From Deltaproteobacteria bacterium (lineage in GTDB: Bacteria > Myxococcota_A > SURF-8): 10,142 nt of DNA. Positions 1 through 6,721 of this stretch are shown in pieces (position 1 is the first letter of the stretch; each line of letters begins with the position of its first letter). Under the pieces are notes generated by a model. That model had not been told where the DNA came from. It searched no databases and worked only from the letters and a program-made list of their open reading frames with translations. The position numbers and the translations under genes are program-made. The DNA lies in the NCBI GenBank assembly GCA_029570245.1, contig JAKQSH010000115.1:1-10142 (forward strand), read 5' to 3'.

Positions 1-1
1 C

Positions 2-478
2 TACTACCGCATCAATGTTTTTCCGCTGCGTCTGCCGCCTCTGCGTGAACGCCTCGACGATCTTTCCGTACTTGTTCCGCATTTTGTAACCCGGCATTCG
101 GGCGGCCTGGCCAAAGAGGTCAGCCGTGAAGCCTGGGACAAAATGCGAGGATACTACTGGCCCGGAAACATCCGCGAACTCGAAAACGTCATTGCCCGCG
201 CCGCCCTTATTTCGCACGACAGTCAGCGCATAGAAGCCGAACATCTGGTTTTTGACGGCGTCGAGAACGTGGGCGGCCAGAACGACGAAGTCATTCCGGC
301 GGGCATCACCCTGCGCGAGATGGAAAAGCGTCTCATAATAAAGACGCTGAAATCCTGCAACGGCAACCGCACCCACGCTGCAAAAGCTCTGGACATTTCG
401 GTGCGCACTTTAAGAAACAAGCTCAACGAGTACAGACACAACAACGAGTTGAGCGAAGACCTTAAAATGGAGGCATGA
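2..478 (+). CDS. NtrC-family sigma-54-dependent flagellar activator (FlrC/FlgR-like), 3' part only
   Basis: The gene runs in from upstream; 158 residues are visible in frame from base 2 to a TGA. It is the end of a sigma-54 interaction AAA+ ATPase domain followed by a DNA-binding domain. The first residues (YYRINVFPLRLPPLRER) match the conserved stretch late in the AAA+ domain, and WPGNIRELENVI (visible residues 53-64) is the sensor II motif with its arginine. After a short linker, residues about 103-146 form a Fis-type helix-turn-helix, with NRTHAAKALDIS and RTLRNKLNEY, an ending typical of FlrC, FlgR and FleR-type flagellar activators. Such proteins use ATP to remodel sigma-54 RNA polymerase and switch on rod, ring and hook genes. 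The gene stops 3 nt before the next ORF, so it may be co-transcribed with its likely targets. The receiver or sensory N-terminus is outside the window, so the exact subtype (FlrC, FlgR, FlbD) is inferred from context. Confidence 0.93.
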   Translation, partial: YYRINVFPLRLPPLRERLDDLSVLVPHFVTRHSGGLAKEVSREAWDKMRGYYWPGNIRELENVIARAALISHDSQRIEAEHLVFDGVENVGGQNDEVIPAGITLREMEKRLIIKTLKSCNGNRTHAAKALDISVRTLRNKLNEYRHNNELSEDLKMEA

Positions 479-481
479 CAC

Positions 482-700
482 ATGAGCGCAATGAACACTC
501 ACGCCATGGACGGGGCATTCTGCATCAGACCACAGGAAGCTGTCGAAAGAAATGATGCCGATTTTGCAACCGGGCTGCGCGAACTGGTGGACGCCACCGC
601 CGCCTGTCGCAGAACTGCGGCTCAGGCCAGAAAAACGCTGTCGGGCATGGAGCCCGAAATGCGCGGACTGCGCCTCATCGCCATCAACGGCGCGCTCTGA
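482..700 (+). CDS. Small uncharacterised protein (72 aa) between activator and flgB
   Basis: I do not recognise this protein as a known family. An ATG follows a GGAGG at 469-473 with 8 nt spacing, and the ORF fills the space between the activator and flgB almost exactly, with a 3 nt gap before and 21 nt after. The start lies only 7 nt after an out-of-frame ATG at 475, which has worse spacing. The protein is soluble, without a signal peptide or membrane segment, and mostly predicted helix from about residue 25 onward. It ends in MRGLRLIAINGAL. This resembles the start of the chemoreceptor hairpin motif (LxxIAlNAsIEAARAGE in that family) but breaks off at a stop codon before the EAARAGE part. 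It could be a lineage-specific flagellar protein, a short partner of the activator, or the remnant of a longer receptor-like protein. Coding status is likely from ribosome binding site and packing; function is unknown. Confidence 0.65.
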   Translation: MSAMNTHAMDGAFCIRPQEAVERNDADFATGLRELVDATAACRRTAAQARKTLSGMEPEMRGLRLIAINGAL

Positions 701-705
701 TTTCA

Positions 706-713
706 TAAGGAGG
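706..713 (+). promoter_or_regulatory. Strong ribosome binding site of flgB
   Basis: TAAGGAGG lies 8 nt upstream of the flgB ATG at 722 and is a near-perfect anti-16S match. It decides in favour of 722 over the ATG at 714, which is out of frame and directly abuts the site. It is one of the strongest such sites in the window, which fits rod genes being made in fair amounts. Confidence 0.75.
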
Positions 714-721
714 ATGCAGGC

Positions 722-1126
722 ATGAAGATATTCAACGACAGAATCATGCTGGGTTTGCAGAAAGACATGGATTACCGCCAGTTGCGTCAGGACCTGCTGA
801 CTTCCAACCTGGCCAACGTTGACACGCCGGGATACCGTCCGGTCGATCTGGATTTCTCCGAACAGCTCAAGGCCATACTGCAGAGCGATGACGAGAAAAT
901 GACCGTAACCGCCGCCGGGCACGCCGTGGGCGGAGACAACGCCGAATTCGGCGATCCGGTCATTGTGGCGCAGAAAACAGAAGACGGCCTCGACGCCAAC
1001 GGCGTTGATCTCGACCAGCAGATGATGGAACTGACCGACAATTCCTTGCGTTACCGCTCGTCGGTGAAGATCATCAGCAAAAAAATGGCGCTGATGCGTT
1101 ACGTCATCAGCGGTTCTAACACATAG
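722..1126 (+). CDS. flgB: Flagellar basal-body rod protein FlgB
   Basis: FlgB is a proximal rod subunit, exported through the flagellar type III apparatus and assembled on FliE above the MS ring. The 134-residue length is normal for the family. The N-terminal rod-protein motif SNLANVDTPGYRP is at residues 28-40. The C-terminal motif ANGVDLDQQMMEL is at 92-104, followed by an amphipathic helix (YRSSVKIISKKMALMRYVI) of the sort that packs into the rod. The central part (about 50-90) is the variable region. There is no cleavable signal peptide, as expected for a type III export substrate. It starts the structural part of the operon, and its stop codon is 11 nt from flgC. The identification rests on motif and gene order together and is firm. 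Confidence 0.97.
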   Translation: MKIFNDRIMLGLQKDMDYRQLRQDLLTSNLANVDTPGYRPVDLDFSEQLKAILQSDDEKMTVTAAGHAVGGDNAEFGDPVIVAQKTEDGLDANGVDLDQQMMELTDNSLRYRSSVKIISKKMALMRYVISGSNT

Positions 1127-1137
1127 GAGAGACAAAC

Positions 1138-1575
1138 ATGGACCTGAAGACAGCAGCACAGATTGCAGCCAGCGCCATGTCGGCGCAGAGACTGCGCCTT
1201 AACCTGATTTCGTCCAATCTGGCCAACGCACACACCACCCGCACATCAGAGGGCGGCCCCTACAAGCGCAAGGACGCCATATTCATCCCGCAGAGCATCG
1301 AAGACGACGGCCAGAGCAACGCTTTCATGGATTATTTCAAGAATGAAGTCGCCAAAGGCGTTAAGGTGGCCCGCATTCAGGAAACGCCCGACTACAAGAT
1401 GGTTTACGATCCATATCACCCCGACGCCAACCCCGAAGGTTATGTGGTAATGCCCAACATCAACGTGGTTGAGGAAATGGTTGACCTTCTTTCTACTTCG
1501 CGCAGCTACGAAGCCAACGTGCAGGCCGTGCGGACGCTGAAGGCCATGGCCGAAGAAGCCCTGAAAATAGGCTGA
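1138..1575 (+). CDS. flgC: Flagellar basal-body rod protein FlgC
   Basis: FlgC is a second proximal rod protein, stacked with FlgB and FlgF in the periplasmic rod. Its 145 residues are within the usual size. The N-terminal rod motif appears as LISSNLANAHTTRTSEGGPY (residues 23-42), followed by KRKDAIF, the usual FlgC form with threonine-rich insertion after the asparagine pair. DPYHPDANPEGYVVMPNINV (91-110) is the FlgC-specific signature, and VEEMVDLLSTSRSYEANV (111-128) is the C-terminal helical motif that ends in a long helix for rod packing. An AGGAG sequence overlapping the flgB stop gives the ribosome binding site, 8 nt before the ATG, so translation of flgB and flgC may be linked. Nothing is unusual. 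Confidence 0.97.
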   Translation: MDLKTAAQIAASAMSAQRLRLNLISSNLANAHTTRTSEGGPYKRKDAIFIPQSIEDDGQSNAFMDYFKNEVAKGVKVARIQETPDYKMVYDPYHPDANPEGYVVMPNINVVEEMVDLLSTSRSYEANVQAVRTLKAMAEEALKIG

Positions 1576-1588
1576 TGGAGAATAAGCG

Positions 1589-1912
1589 ATGAAAATAAAT
1601 CCGGCGGTATCAAACAATTACGGGCCCAACGCCATCAGGGAGAAGTTCTACAACGAAACGCAGAAAATGCAGGGCGAAAACTCCGCCACGCTTTCGTTCT
1701 CGGACTTCCTCAAAGAATCGGTGGCGGATGTCAATAAAACGCAGGTGCAGGCCGACGAATCCATAGCAAAGCTGCTCAACGGCGAGCAGGGTGCAGGCAT
1801 ACACGAAACCATGCTGGCAGTCGAGCAGGCCGACCTCAAAATGAGGCTCATGGTACAGGTGCGCAACAAGGCCGTCGAAGCCTACAGAGAAATAATGAGA
1901 ATTTCCACCTGA
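1589..1912 (+). CDS. fliE: Flagellar hook-basal body complex protein FliE
   Basis: FliE is the adaptor between the MS ring/export gate and the proximal rod, and it is among the earliest type III substrates. The 107-residue size fits the family. The N-terminal 35 residues are variable. FSDFLKESVADVNKTQ (37-52) and especially HETMLAVEQADLKMRLMVQV (72-91) with RNKAVEAYREIMRI are the conserved FliE core. A GGAG at 1577-1580 precedes the ATG with 8 nt spacing. Its place directly after flgBC and before fliF is the commonest arrangement in bacteria outside the enterics. No anomalies were seen. Confidence 0.97.
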   Translation: MKINPAVSNNYGPNAIREKFYNETQKMQGENSATLSFSDFLKESVADVNKTQVQADESIAKLLNGEQGAGIHETMLAVEQADLKMRLMVQVRNKAVEAYREIMRIST

Positions 1913-1933
1913 TTTATGAAAGGGCGATAAACC

Positions 1934-3544
1934 ATGCGGGAACGCCTTGCAAAACTGTTAAGTGTATTCACGGAAATCTACGGCAAGCTGGATACGGTGA
2001 AGCGCGTCAGCATTCTGTCTATTGTGGTGCTGTGCATCGTTGCCATGTCGTATATGGTGTTTTTTACAGACGAGACGCACTACGGCTATCTCTTCACCCA
2101 GCTTTCGTCCAACGACGCCGGCGAAATCGTGAAGGCTCTTAAGGAAAAGAAGATCGCCTACCAGATCGAAGATGGCGCGATAAAGGTTCCCAATTCCAAG
2201 GTGCATGAACTGCGTCTCGAAATGGCCGCTGCCGGATTGCCCAAGGGCGAAGGTGTGGGATTCGAAATCTTCAACGAACAGAAACTTGGCACCAGCGATT
2301 TTGTGCAGCAGATGAATCTCAAACGCGCCCTGCAGGGCGAACTGTCCCGCACCATTTCGCAGATCGACCAGGTGGAAAACGCGCGCGTACACCTGGTAAT
2401 GCCCAAAAAGGCGCTCTTCAAAGAAGACGAAGAGCAGGCCAGCGCCAGCGTCGTCGTTAAATTGAAGCCCGGAGACAAACTTACCGCCGGTCAGATAAAA
2501 TCCGTCGTTCATCTGGTGGCTTCCGCCGTCGAAGGACTCAACCCCAACCGCGTTACAGTCATCGACACCACCGGCAATCTGTTGTCGCGCTCAATCAACG
2601 AGGCCGAGGCCATTTTCGGTGAAACCCCGCTGGAATTCAAAGCCCGCCTGGAAAGCGATATGTCGCGCCGTGTGGAAGACATCGTTTCGCGTGTGGTGGG
2701 CATCGGAAAAGTTGCTGCACAGGTTACTGTCGATATCGACCTTGAACGTCAGGAACAGACCGAAGAACTCTTCGATCCAGATCAAACCGTCGTCAGGTCC
2801 GAACGCCGACTGGCCGAAAGCCGTCAGAGTACCGAAGGACAGGAAGGCGGAGCTCCGGGCGTGCAGTCCAATCTGCCGGAAACAGTCGGTCAGGAAGCCG
2901 GAAGCAAGCAGAGTGCTGAAACCGAGCGCAACCGCGACATGATAAATTACGAAATCAACAAGGTCGTGCGCCATTCCGTCAAGTCGGCGGGAGAACTGCG
3001 CAAACTGTCGGTGGCGGTTCTGGTTGACGGAAGCTACGAGAAGCCCGAAGGTTCCGACGAAAAAGCTCCGGCCAAATATATTCCGCGCACGGCGGAAGAA
3101 CTGGATAAAATACGCGAGCTTGTCAAGCATACCGTTGGTTTTATGGCGGATCGCGGCGACACCATCGAAGTCACCAACATTTCCTTCAACGCCGAACTCG
3201 AAGAAGAAGAAGCACCTCTGATCGGCATCACTCAGCGCTACGATTTCATCCCCGATCTGTTGCGTTACGGTGCAATAACCCTTATCGGCTTCCTGGTGGT
3301 CTTTTTCCTGCTCAAGCCGATGTTCAACTGGCTTATGAACATGCATGAAACCGAGCGCATAACTTCGCTTGAACGCGAGCAGCTCGAAGTAGTAGAATCA
3401 ATGGATAAGCAGCTGGCGGAGGTGAAGAAGAAAATCGAAGCTTCCACCAGCGAATATCGCAAGAAGGTTATGGATATGACCAAAGAGGATATTGATCGCA
3501 CTCTCATGGTCATGCGTATATGGTTCGAAGACGAAACGGTATAA
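1934..3544 (+). CDS. fliF: Flagellar MS-ring protein FliF
   Basis: FliF forms the inner-membrane MS ring that houses the export gate and carries FliG. The 536 residues match the family (roughly 520-570). In order: a short cytoplasmic N-terminus; a first membrane helix at about 26-44; periplasmic ring-building motifs at about 47-220, including the stretch GLPKGEGVGFEIF (101-113) and the region LQGELSRTISQIDQVENARV (132-151) shared with YscJ-type secretins' partners; the second periplasmic part at about 240-420, with an acidic, glycine- and glutamine-rich insertion near 295-330 typical of the beta-collar region; a second membrane helix at about 443-461; and a cytoplasmic tail. The tail ends in DIDRTLMVMRIWFEDE, matching the FliG-binding helix. 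The start is supported by AAAGGG about 10 nt upstream. Only 3 nt separate it from fliG. Confidence 0.97.
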   Translation: MRERLAKLLSVFTEIYGKLDTVKRVSILSIVVLCIVAMSYMVFFTDETHYGYLFTQLSSNDAGEIVKALKEKKIAYQIEDGAIKVPNSKVHELRLEMAAAGLPKGEGVGFEIFNEQKLGTSDFVQQMNLKRALQGELSRTISQIDQVENARVHLVMPKKALFKEDEEQASASVVVKLKPGDKLTAGQIKSVVHLVASAVEGLNPNRVTVIDTTGNLLSRSINEAEAIFGETPLEFKARLESDMSRRVEDIVSRVVGIGKVAAQVTVDIDLERQEQTEELFDPDQTVVRSERRLAESRQSTEGQEGGAPGVQSNLPETVGQEAGSKQSAETERNRDMINYEINKVVRHSVKSAGELRKLSVAVLVDGSYEKPEGSDEKAPAKYIPRTAEELDKIRELVKHTVGFMADRGDTIEVTNISFNAELEEEEAPLIGITQRYDFIPDLLRYGAITLIGFLVVFFLLKPMFNWLMNMHETERITSLEREQLEVVESMDKQLAEVKKKIEASTSEYRKKVMDMTKEDIDRTLMVMRIWFEDETV

Positions 3545-3547
3545 GCC

Positions 3548-4540
3548 ATGCCAGGATTGCAGGGTGTTCACAAAGCGTTGTTCGTGTTGCTCTCGGTAGG
3601 AGAAGAGCTGGCCGCAGAGCTGGTCAAAAAGATGAATGCGCGTGAAATCAGACGCATTTCCGCCGCCATCGGCCAGATGCCCAAGGTCGAGCCGGAGGAA
3701 GTCGTAGGCGTGCTTGAAGAGTTCCTGGAACTCTCCGGTCAGACGACTTCGGCTGTCGGCAACTCGCGTATCTGGATGAAAAACGTCGTCGAAAAGGCTC
3801 TGGGTTCGGTCAAGGCCCAACAGCTTCTGCAGGGTCTGAAAATGGAGCAGAAAACACTGGAACTGCTCTGGGAAATAGACCCCAACTCACTGGCCAACCT
3901 TATCCGCAAAGAGCATCCGCAGACACAGGCGCTGATTCTGGCCTACCTCGATCCGAACAAGGCCGCCCAGGTTCTGCCGCTTCTGCCGTTAGCCGAACAG
4001 ACGGACATCATGCTGCGCATAGCGCGCCTGGAATCCATCCATCCCGACATCCTGCAGGAAGTGGAAGACGGCCTGATGGAAGAAGTTCAGATGATGGGTA
4101 CTCTGACCGCCTCGGAAGCCGGCGGCGTGGACATGGTCGTCGAAATGTTGAACGTCATGGAAAAGAAGACCGAAAAGACCATTCTGGGCGAAATGGAGGA
4201 CGAAGCTCCGGACCTGGCCGAAGAAATCAAGTCGAAGATGTTCGTATTCGAAGACCTAAACAAGCTCAACGACCGCACCCTGCAGCTCATCATGCGCGAA
4301 GTGGATACCGCTACCCTTACCATGTCCTTGAAGACCGCTCCTGCAGAACTGAGAGAAAAGATTCTTTCCAACGTCTCCTCGCGCGCCGCCCAGATGATTC
4401 TGGAAGACCTGGAAGCCATGGGTCCGCAGCGTGTGGCCGATGTCGAGAAAGCTCAGATGGAAATGGTGCAGATCGCGCTGCGGCTTGAGGAAGAGGGCCG
4501 CATAAGCATCTCGCGCGGCGGTGAGGAAGAGTATGTCTAA
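3548..4540 (+). CDS. fliG: Flagellar motor switch protein FliG
   Basis: FliG is the C-ring subunit that contacts the stator and produces torque. It is 330 residues, the standard length. The N-terminal domain (about 1-100) binds FliF. The middle domain has the EHPQT motif at 122-126, which contacts FliM. A GG pair at 192-193 lies in the flexible linker. MFVFEDL (231-237) opens the C-terminal domain, and the torque helix region reads RAAQMILEDLEAMGP (279-293), keeping the arginine and acidic pair (E,D) at positions where E. coli has R281, D288 and D289. The protein ends in the typical GGEEEYV. No clear ribosome binding site precedes the ATG (the nearest purines are in the fliF end), and the gap to fliF is 3 nt, so translation probably depends on reinitiation after fliF. 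The start fits because the alignment to FliG begins immediately (GVHKALFVLLSVGEE). Confidence 0.97.
   Translation: MPGLQGVHKALFVLLSVGEELAAELVKKMNAREIRRISAAIGQMPKVEPEEVVGVLEEFLELSGQTTSAVGNSRIWMKNVVEKALGSVKAQQLLQGLKMEQKTLELLWEIDPNSLANLIRKEHPQTQALILAYLDPNKAAQVLPLLPLAEQTDIMLRIARLESIHPDILQEVEDGLMEEVQMMGTLTASEAGGVDMVVEMLNVMEKKTEKTILGEMEDEAPDLAEEIKSKMFVFEDLNKLNDRTLQLIMREVDTATLTMSLKTAPAELREKILSNVSSRAAQMILEDLEAMGPQRVADVEKAQMEMVQIALRLEEEGRISISRGGEEEYV
4523..4529 (+). promoter_or_regulatory. Ribosome binding site that sets the fliH start at 4533
   Basis: GAGGAAG sits inside the last codons of fliG and is 6 or so nt from the ATG at 4533. It overlaps the alternative GTG start at 4521, which has no upstream site of its own. 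This is why fliH is annotated from 4533 rather than 4521, giving an 8 nt overlap with fliG. Confidence 0.7.
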
Positions 4541-5372
4541 GATCGTCAAAGAAAACGACACCTCAGCGGGGATGGTCAAAAGCGCCGTGTTCGAGGTTGT
4601 AAAAGGCGACGCAAACGTCTTTGAAGTTCCCAAAGACGACAAGACGCCCGAAGAACACAAGCTCAAAGACCTGTCCACGCTCGCCAGAATGAACCGTCTT
4701 CAGAAGAAGAGCTTTCTGTACGAAACGGAAAATCAAAGCGCAGATATCGAAGCCGAAAGCGTTTCATATTCCAGCGCCGCAGACAAGGCGCGCATAGCCG
4801 AATGCGAAGCGCGTATAGTCGAACTCGAAACACAAAACGCCGAGCTGAACAGAATTCTGGAAACCGAGCGCGTTCAGGCCGAGCGAGACATTCATCAGGC
4901 CCGCGAACAGGGACTGAAGGAAGGTTTGCAGAAACGCGAATCCTTCGAGCGCATGCTTCAGGATCGCTACGTATCAGCCATTCAGACCTTCGAGCTTATG
5001 AACGCCACCCTGCGCGACATGGCCCGCCATGAAGCCCTCGAACTCGGAATCGTGCTGGCGCGCCGCATCATTCAGAACGAAGTGCAGACAAACCCGCAGC
5101 TGCTTATCGACATGGTGAAACGCGCCATGAACAGCGCCGTGGGCAAAAAGGAATTGAGCATCCGGCTTAACCCCGAAGATCATCAGCGCGTGGCGCAGGC
5201 TTTCGGCGACGTGACGCCGCAGTTTTCAGGGATCGCCTCAGTTTATCTGGTGCCGGACGCGACCATCGAACAGGGCGGCTGCATGGTGGAAACCGACATG
5301 GAGAAAATAGACCTGTCGCTTGGCCGCCAGCTCAGTCAGATGAAAAAAGCCATCGAAGAGGAGGAAGTTTAG
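4533..5372 (+). CDS. fliH: Flagellar export ATPase regulator FliH
   Basis: FliH dimers bind and regulate the FliI ATPase and dock it at the C-ring and export gate. The 279-residue protein is a little longer than the E. coli form. Residues 1-80 are a charged, poorly conserved N-terminus. About 82-165 is a long coiled coil (IAECEARIVELETQNAELNR and onward, including AREQGLKEGLQ, the small GxxxG-like segment). About 165-275 is the FliI-binding domain, with RLNPEDHQRV (211-220) and IEQGGCMVETDMEKIDLSL (245-263), both hallmarks of FliH and the related V/F-type stator subunit E. No tryptophan occurs anywhere, although the enteric FliH uses N-terminal tryptophans to dock on FliN and FlhA. Only 2 nt separate it from fliI. 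The C-terminal motif makes the identification firm. Confidence 0.94.
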   Translation: MSKIVKENDTSAGMVKSAVFEVVKGDANVFEVPKDDKTPEEHKLKDLSTLARMNRLQKKSFLYETENQSADIEAESVSYSSAADKARIAECEARIVELETQNAELNRILETERVQAERDIHQAREQGLKEGLQKRESFERMLQDRYVSAIQTFELMNATLRDMARHEALELGIVLARRIIQNEVQTNPQLLIDMVKRAMNSAVGKKELSIRLNPEDHQRVAQAFGDVTPQFSGIASVYLVPDATIEQGGCMVETDMEKIDLSLGRQLSQMKKAIEEEEV

Positions 5373-5374
5373 TC

Positions 5375-6721
5375 ATGCGGCTTTTCTCCCTCGACAACGT
5401 TGTCAGCAGAGTGAACATGACCGACACTTCCGCCGTATACGGCAAAGTCGCGAAGGTCGTCGGCATGGTCATTGAAGGCTTCGCGCCGGGTGCGAAAGTC
5501 GGTTCGCTCTGCCGCATCGTCACCGGAGAAAACACCGCCCTGCAGGCCGAAGTTGTGGGATTCCGTGGACATACGGCGCTTCTGATGCCGCTTGGAGACA
5601 TTCGCGGCGTTGACATGAATTCCATCATCGAAGTTCAGCATACCGAAACTTCGCAGCCTGTCGGCGACGGCCTTCTGGGGCGAGTCATCGACGGCATGGG
5701 GCGTCCCATCGACGGACTGGGTGATTTGAACGCCCACGAATCTGTTCCTATATATGTCAATCCTCAGAATCCGCTGGAACGCAACCCCATCAGCGAACCG
5801 CTTTCGCTGGGCATCCGCGTCATAGACGGCCTCATCACCATCTGCAAAGGACAGCGCATGGGCATCATGTCCGGCTCAGGCGTGGGAAAATCGGTGCTTT
5901 TAGGCATGATGGCGCGCAACTGTGAAGCGGATGTGAAAGTAATCGCCCTCATCGGCGAGCGCGGACGTGAAGTCAACAACTTCATCCGCAGCAATTTGAG
6001 CGAAGAAGGTCTGGCTTCGTCGGTGGTTATCGCCGCCGCATCCGATCAGCCGCCGCTGGTGCGCATGCGCGGTGCATATGTGGCGACGGCAATCGCCGAG
6101 TATTTCCGCAGTCGCGGAAAAAGCGTGCTGCTTATGATGGATTCCATCACGCGTTTCGCCATGGCCCAACGCGAAGTCGGCCTGGCCGTGGGCGAACCGC
6201 CCACCACCAAGGGTTACACTCCCAGCGTTTTCGCACAGCTTTTCAAACTGCTGGAACGCGCCGGAACTGATTCCGGTTCGGGTTCGATAACCGGACTTTA
6301 CACTGTACTGGTTGAAGGCGACGATCTGAGCGACCCCATCGCCGACTCCGCCCGCTCCATTCTTGACGGTCATGTGGTGCTCTCGCGCGAGCTGGCGCAG
6401 CGCAACATTTACCCGGCGGTGGATGTTCCGTCATCAATCAGCCGCGTTATGGGCGACATCATGGGTGAGCGCCAGATTCGTCTGGCAAACCGTTTCAGAG
6501 AAATTCTGGCCAACTACCGCAAGGCCGAAGACCTCATCAACATCGGCGCATACGTAAAAGGCAACAATCCGCGCATCGACGAGGCGCTGGAAAAGATAGA
6601 CGCCATCAACTCTTACATAACTCAGGGCGTTTACGAAAAAGTCGCTTTTGACGACTCGCTGGCACAGCTTGAAGCGATTTTCCCCGGCGAATTCGAAGGG
6701 GGGGAGGAAAAACGGAAATGA
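5375..6721 (+). CDS. fliI: Flagellum-specific export ATPase FliI
   Basis: FliI is the hexameric ATPase of the flagellar type III export apparatus, related to the beta subunit of F1. It is 448 residues, standard length. An N-terminal beta-barrel domain (about 20-95) includes GRVIDGMGRPIDG at 102-114. The Walker A loop is GSGVGKS at 167-173, with K172. GERGREV (194-200) carries the catalytic glutamate region. Walker B is VLLMMDS (251-257), with D256. EPPTTKGYTPSVF (274-286) and the signature PAVDVPSSISR (347-357) complete the core. All catalytic elements appear intact. The ATG at 5375 follows GAGGAGG at 5358-5364. The gene ends in a run of seven G (6698-6704) coding two glycines, which also forms the ribosome binding site for the next gene, and its TGA overlaps that gene's ATG by 4 nt. 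No fliJ follows, which is unusual. Confidence 0.98.
   Translation: MRLFSLDNVVSRVNMTDTSAVYGKVAKVVGMVIEGFAPGAKVGSLCRIVTGENTALQAEVVGFRGHTALLMPLGDIRGVDMNSIIEVQHTETSQPVGDGLLGRVIDGMGRPIDGLGDLNAHESVPIYVNPQNPLERNPISEPLSLGIRVIDGLITICKGQRMGIMSGSGVGKSVLLGMMARNCEADVKVIALIGERGREVNNFIRSNLSEEGLASSVVIAAASDQPPLVRMRGAYVATAIAEYFRSRGKSVLLMMDSITRFAMAQREVGLAVGEPPTTKGYTPSVFAQLFKLLERAGTDSGSGSITGLYTVLVEGDDLSDPIADSARSILDGHVVLSRELAQRNIYPAVDVPSSISRVMGDIMGERQIRLANRFREILANYRKAEDLINIGAYVKGNNPRIDEALEKIDAINSYITQGVYEKVAFDDSLAQLEAIFPGEFEGGEEKRK

Noticed and set aside
475..555. ATG at 475 overlapping the activator stop (ATGA)
   Set aside because: The frame closes after about 26 codons and the spacing to GGAGG is too short; the ATG at 482 is better placed.
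410..1159. Minus-strand open frame of about 249 codons opposite the activator end, small ORF and flgB
   Set aside because: It lies antisense to recognised genes, its protein has no recognisable motif, and long antisense frames are common in such codon-biased sequence.
2591..3346. Minus-strand open frame of about 251 codons opposite fliF
   Set aside because: It is antisense to a firm fliF, and its product is of odd composition (many His and Phe), as expected from a shadow frame.
4521..4532. GTG at 4521 as the fliH start
   Set aside because: It has no ribosome binding site of its own and covers the one that serves the ATG at 4533.
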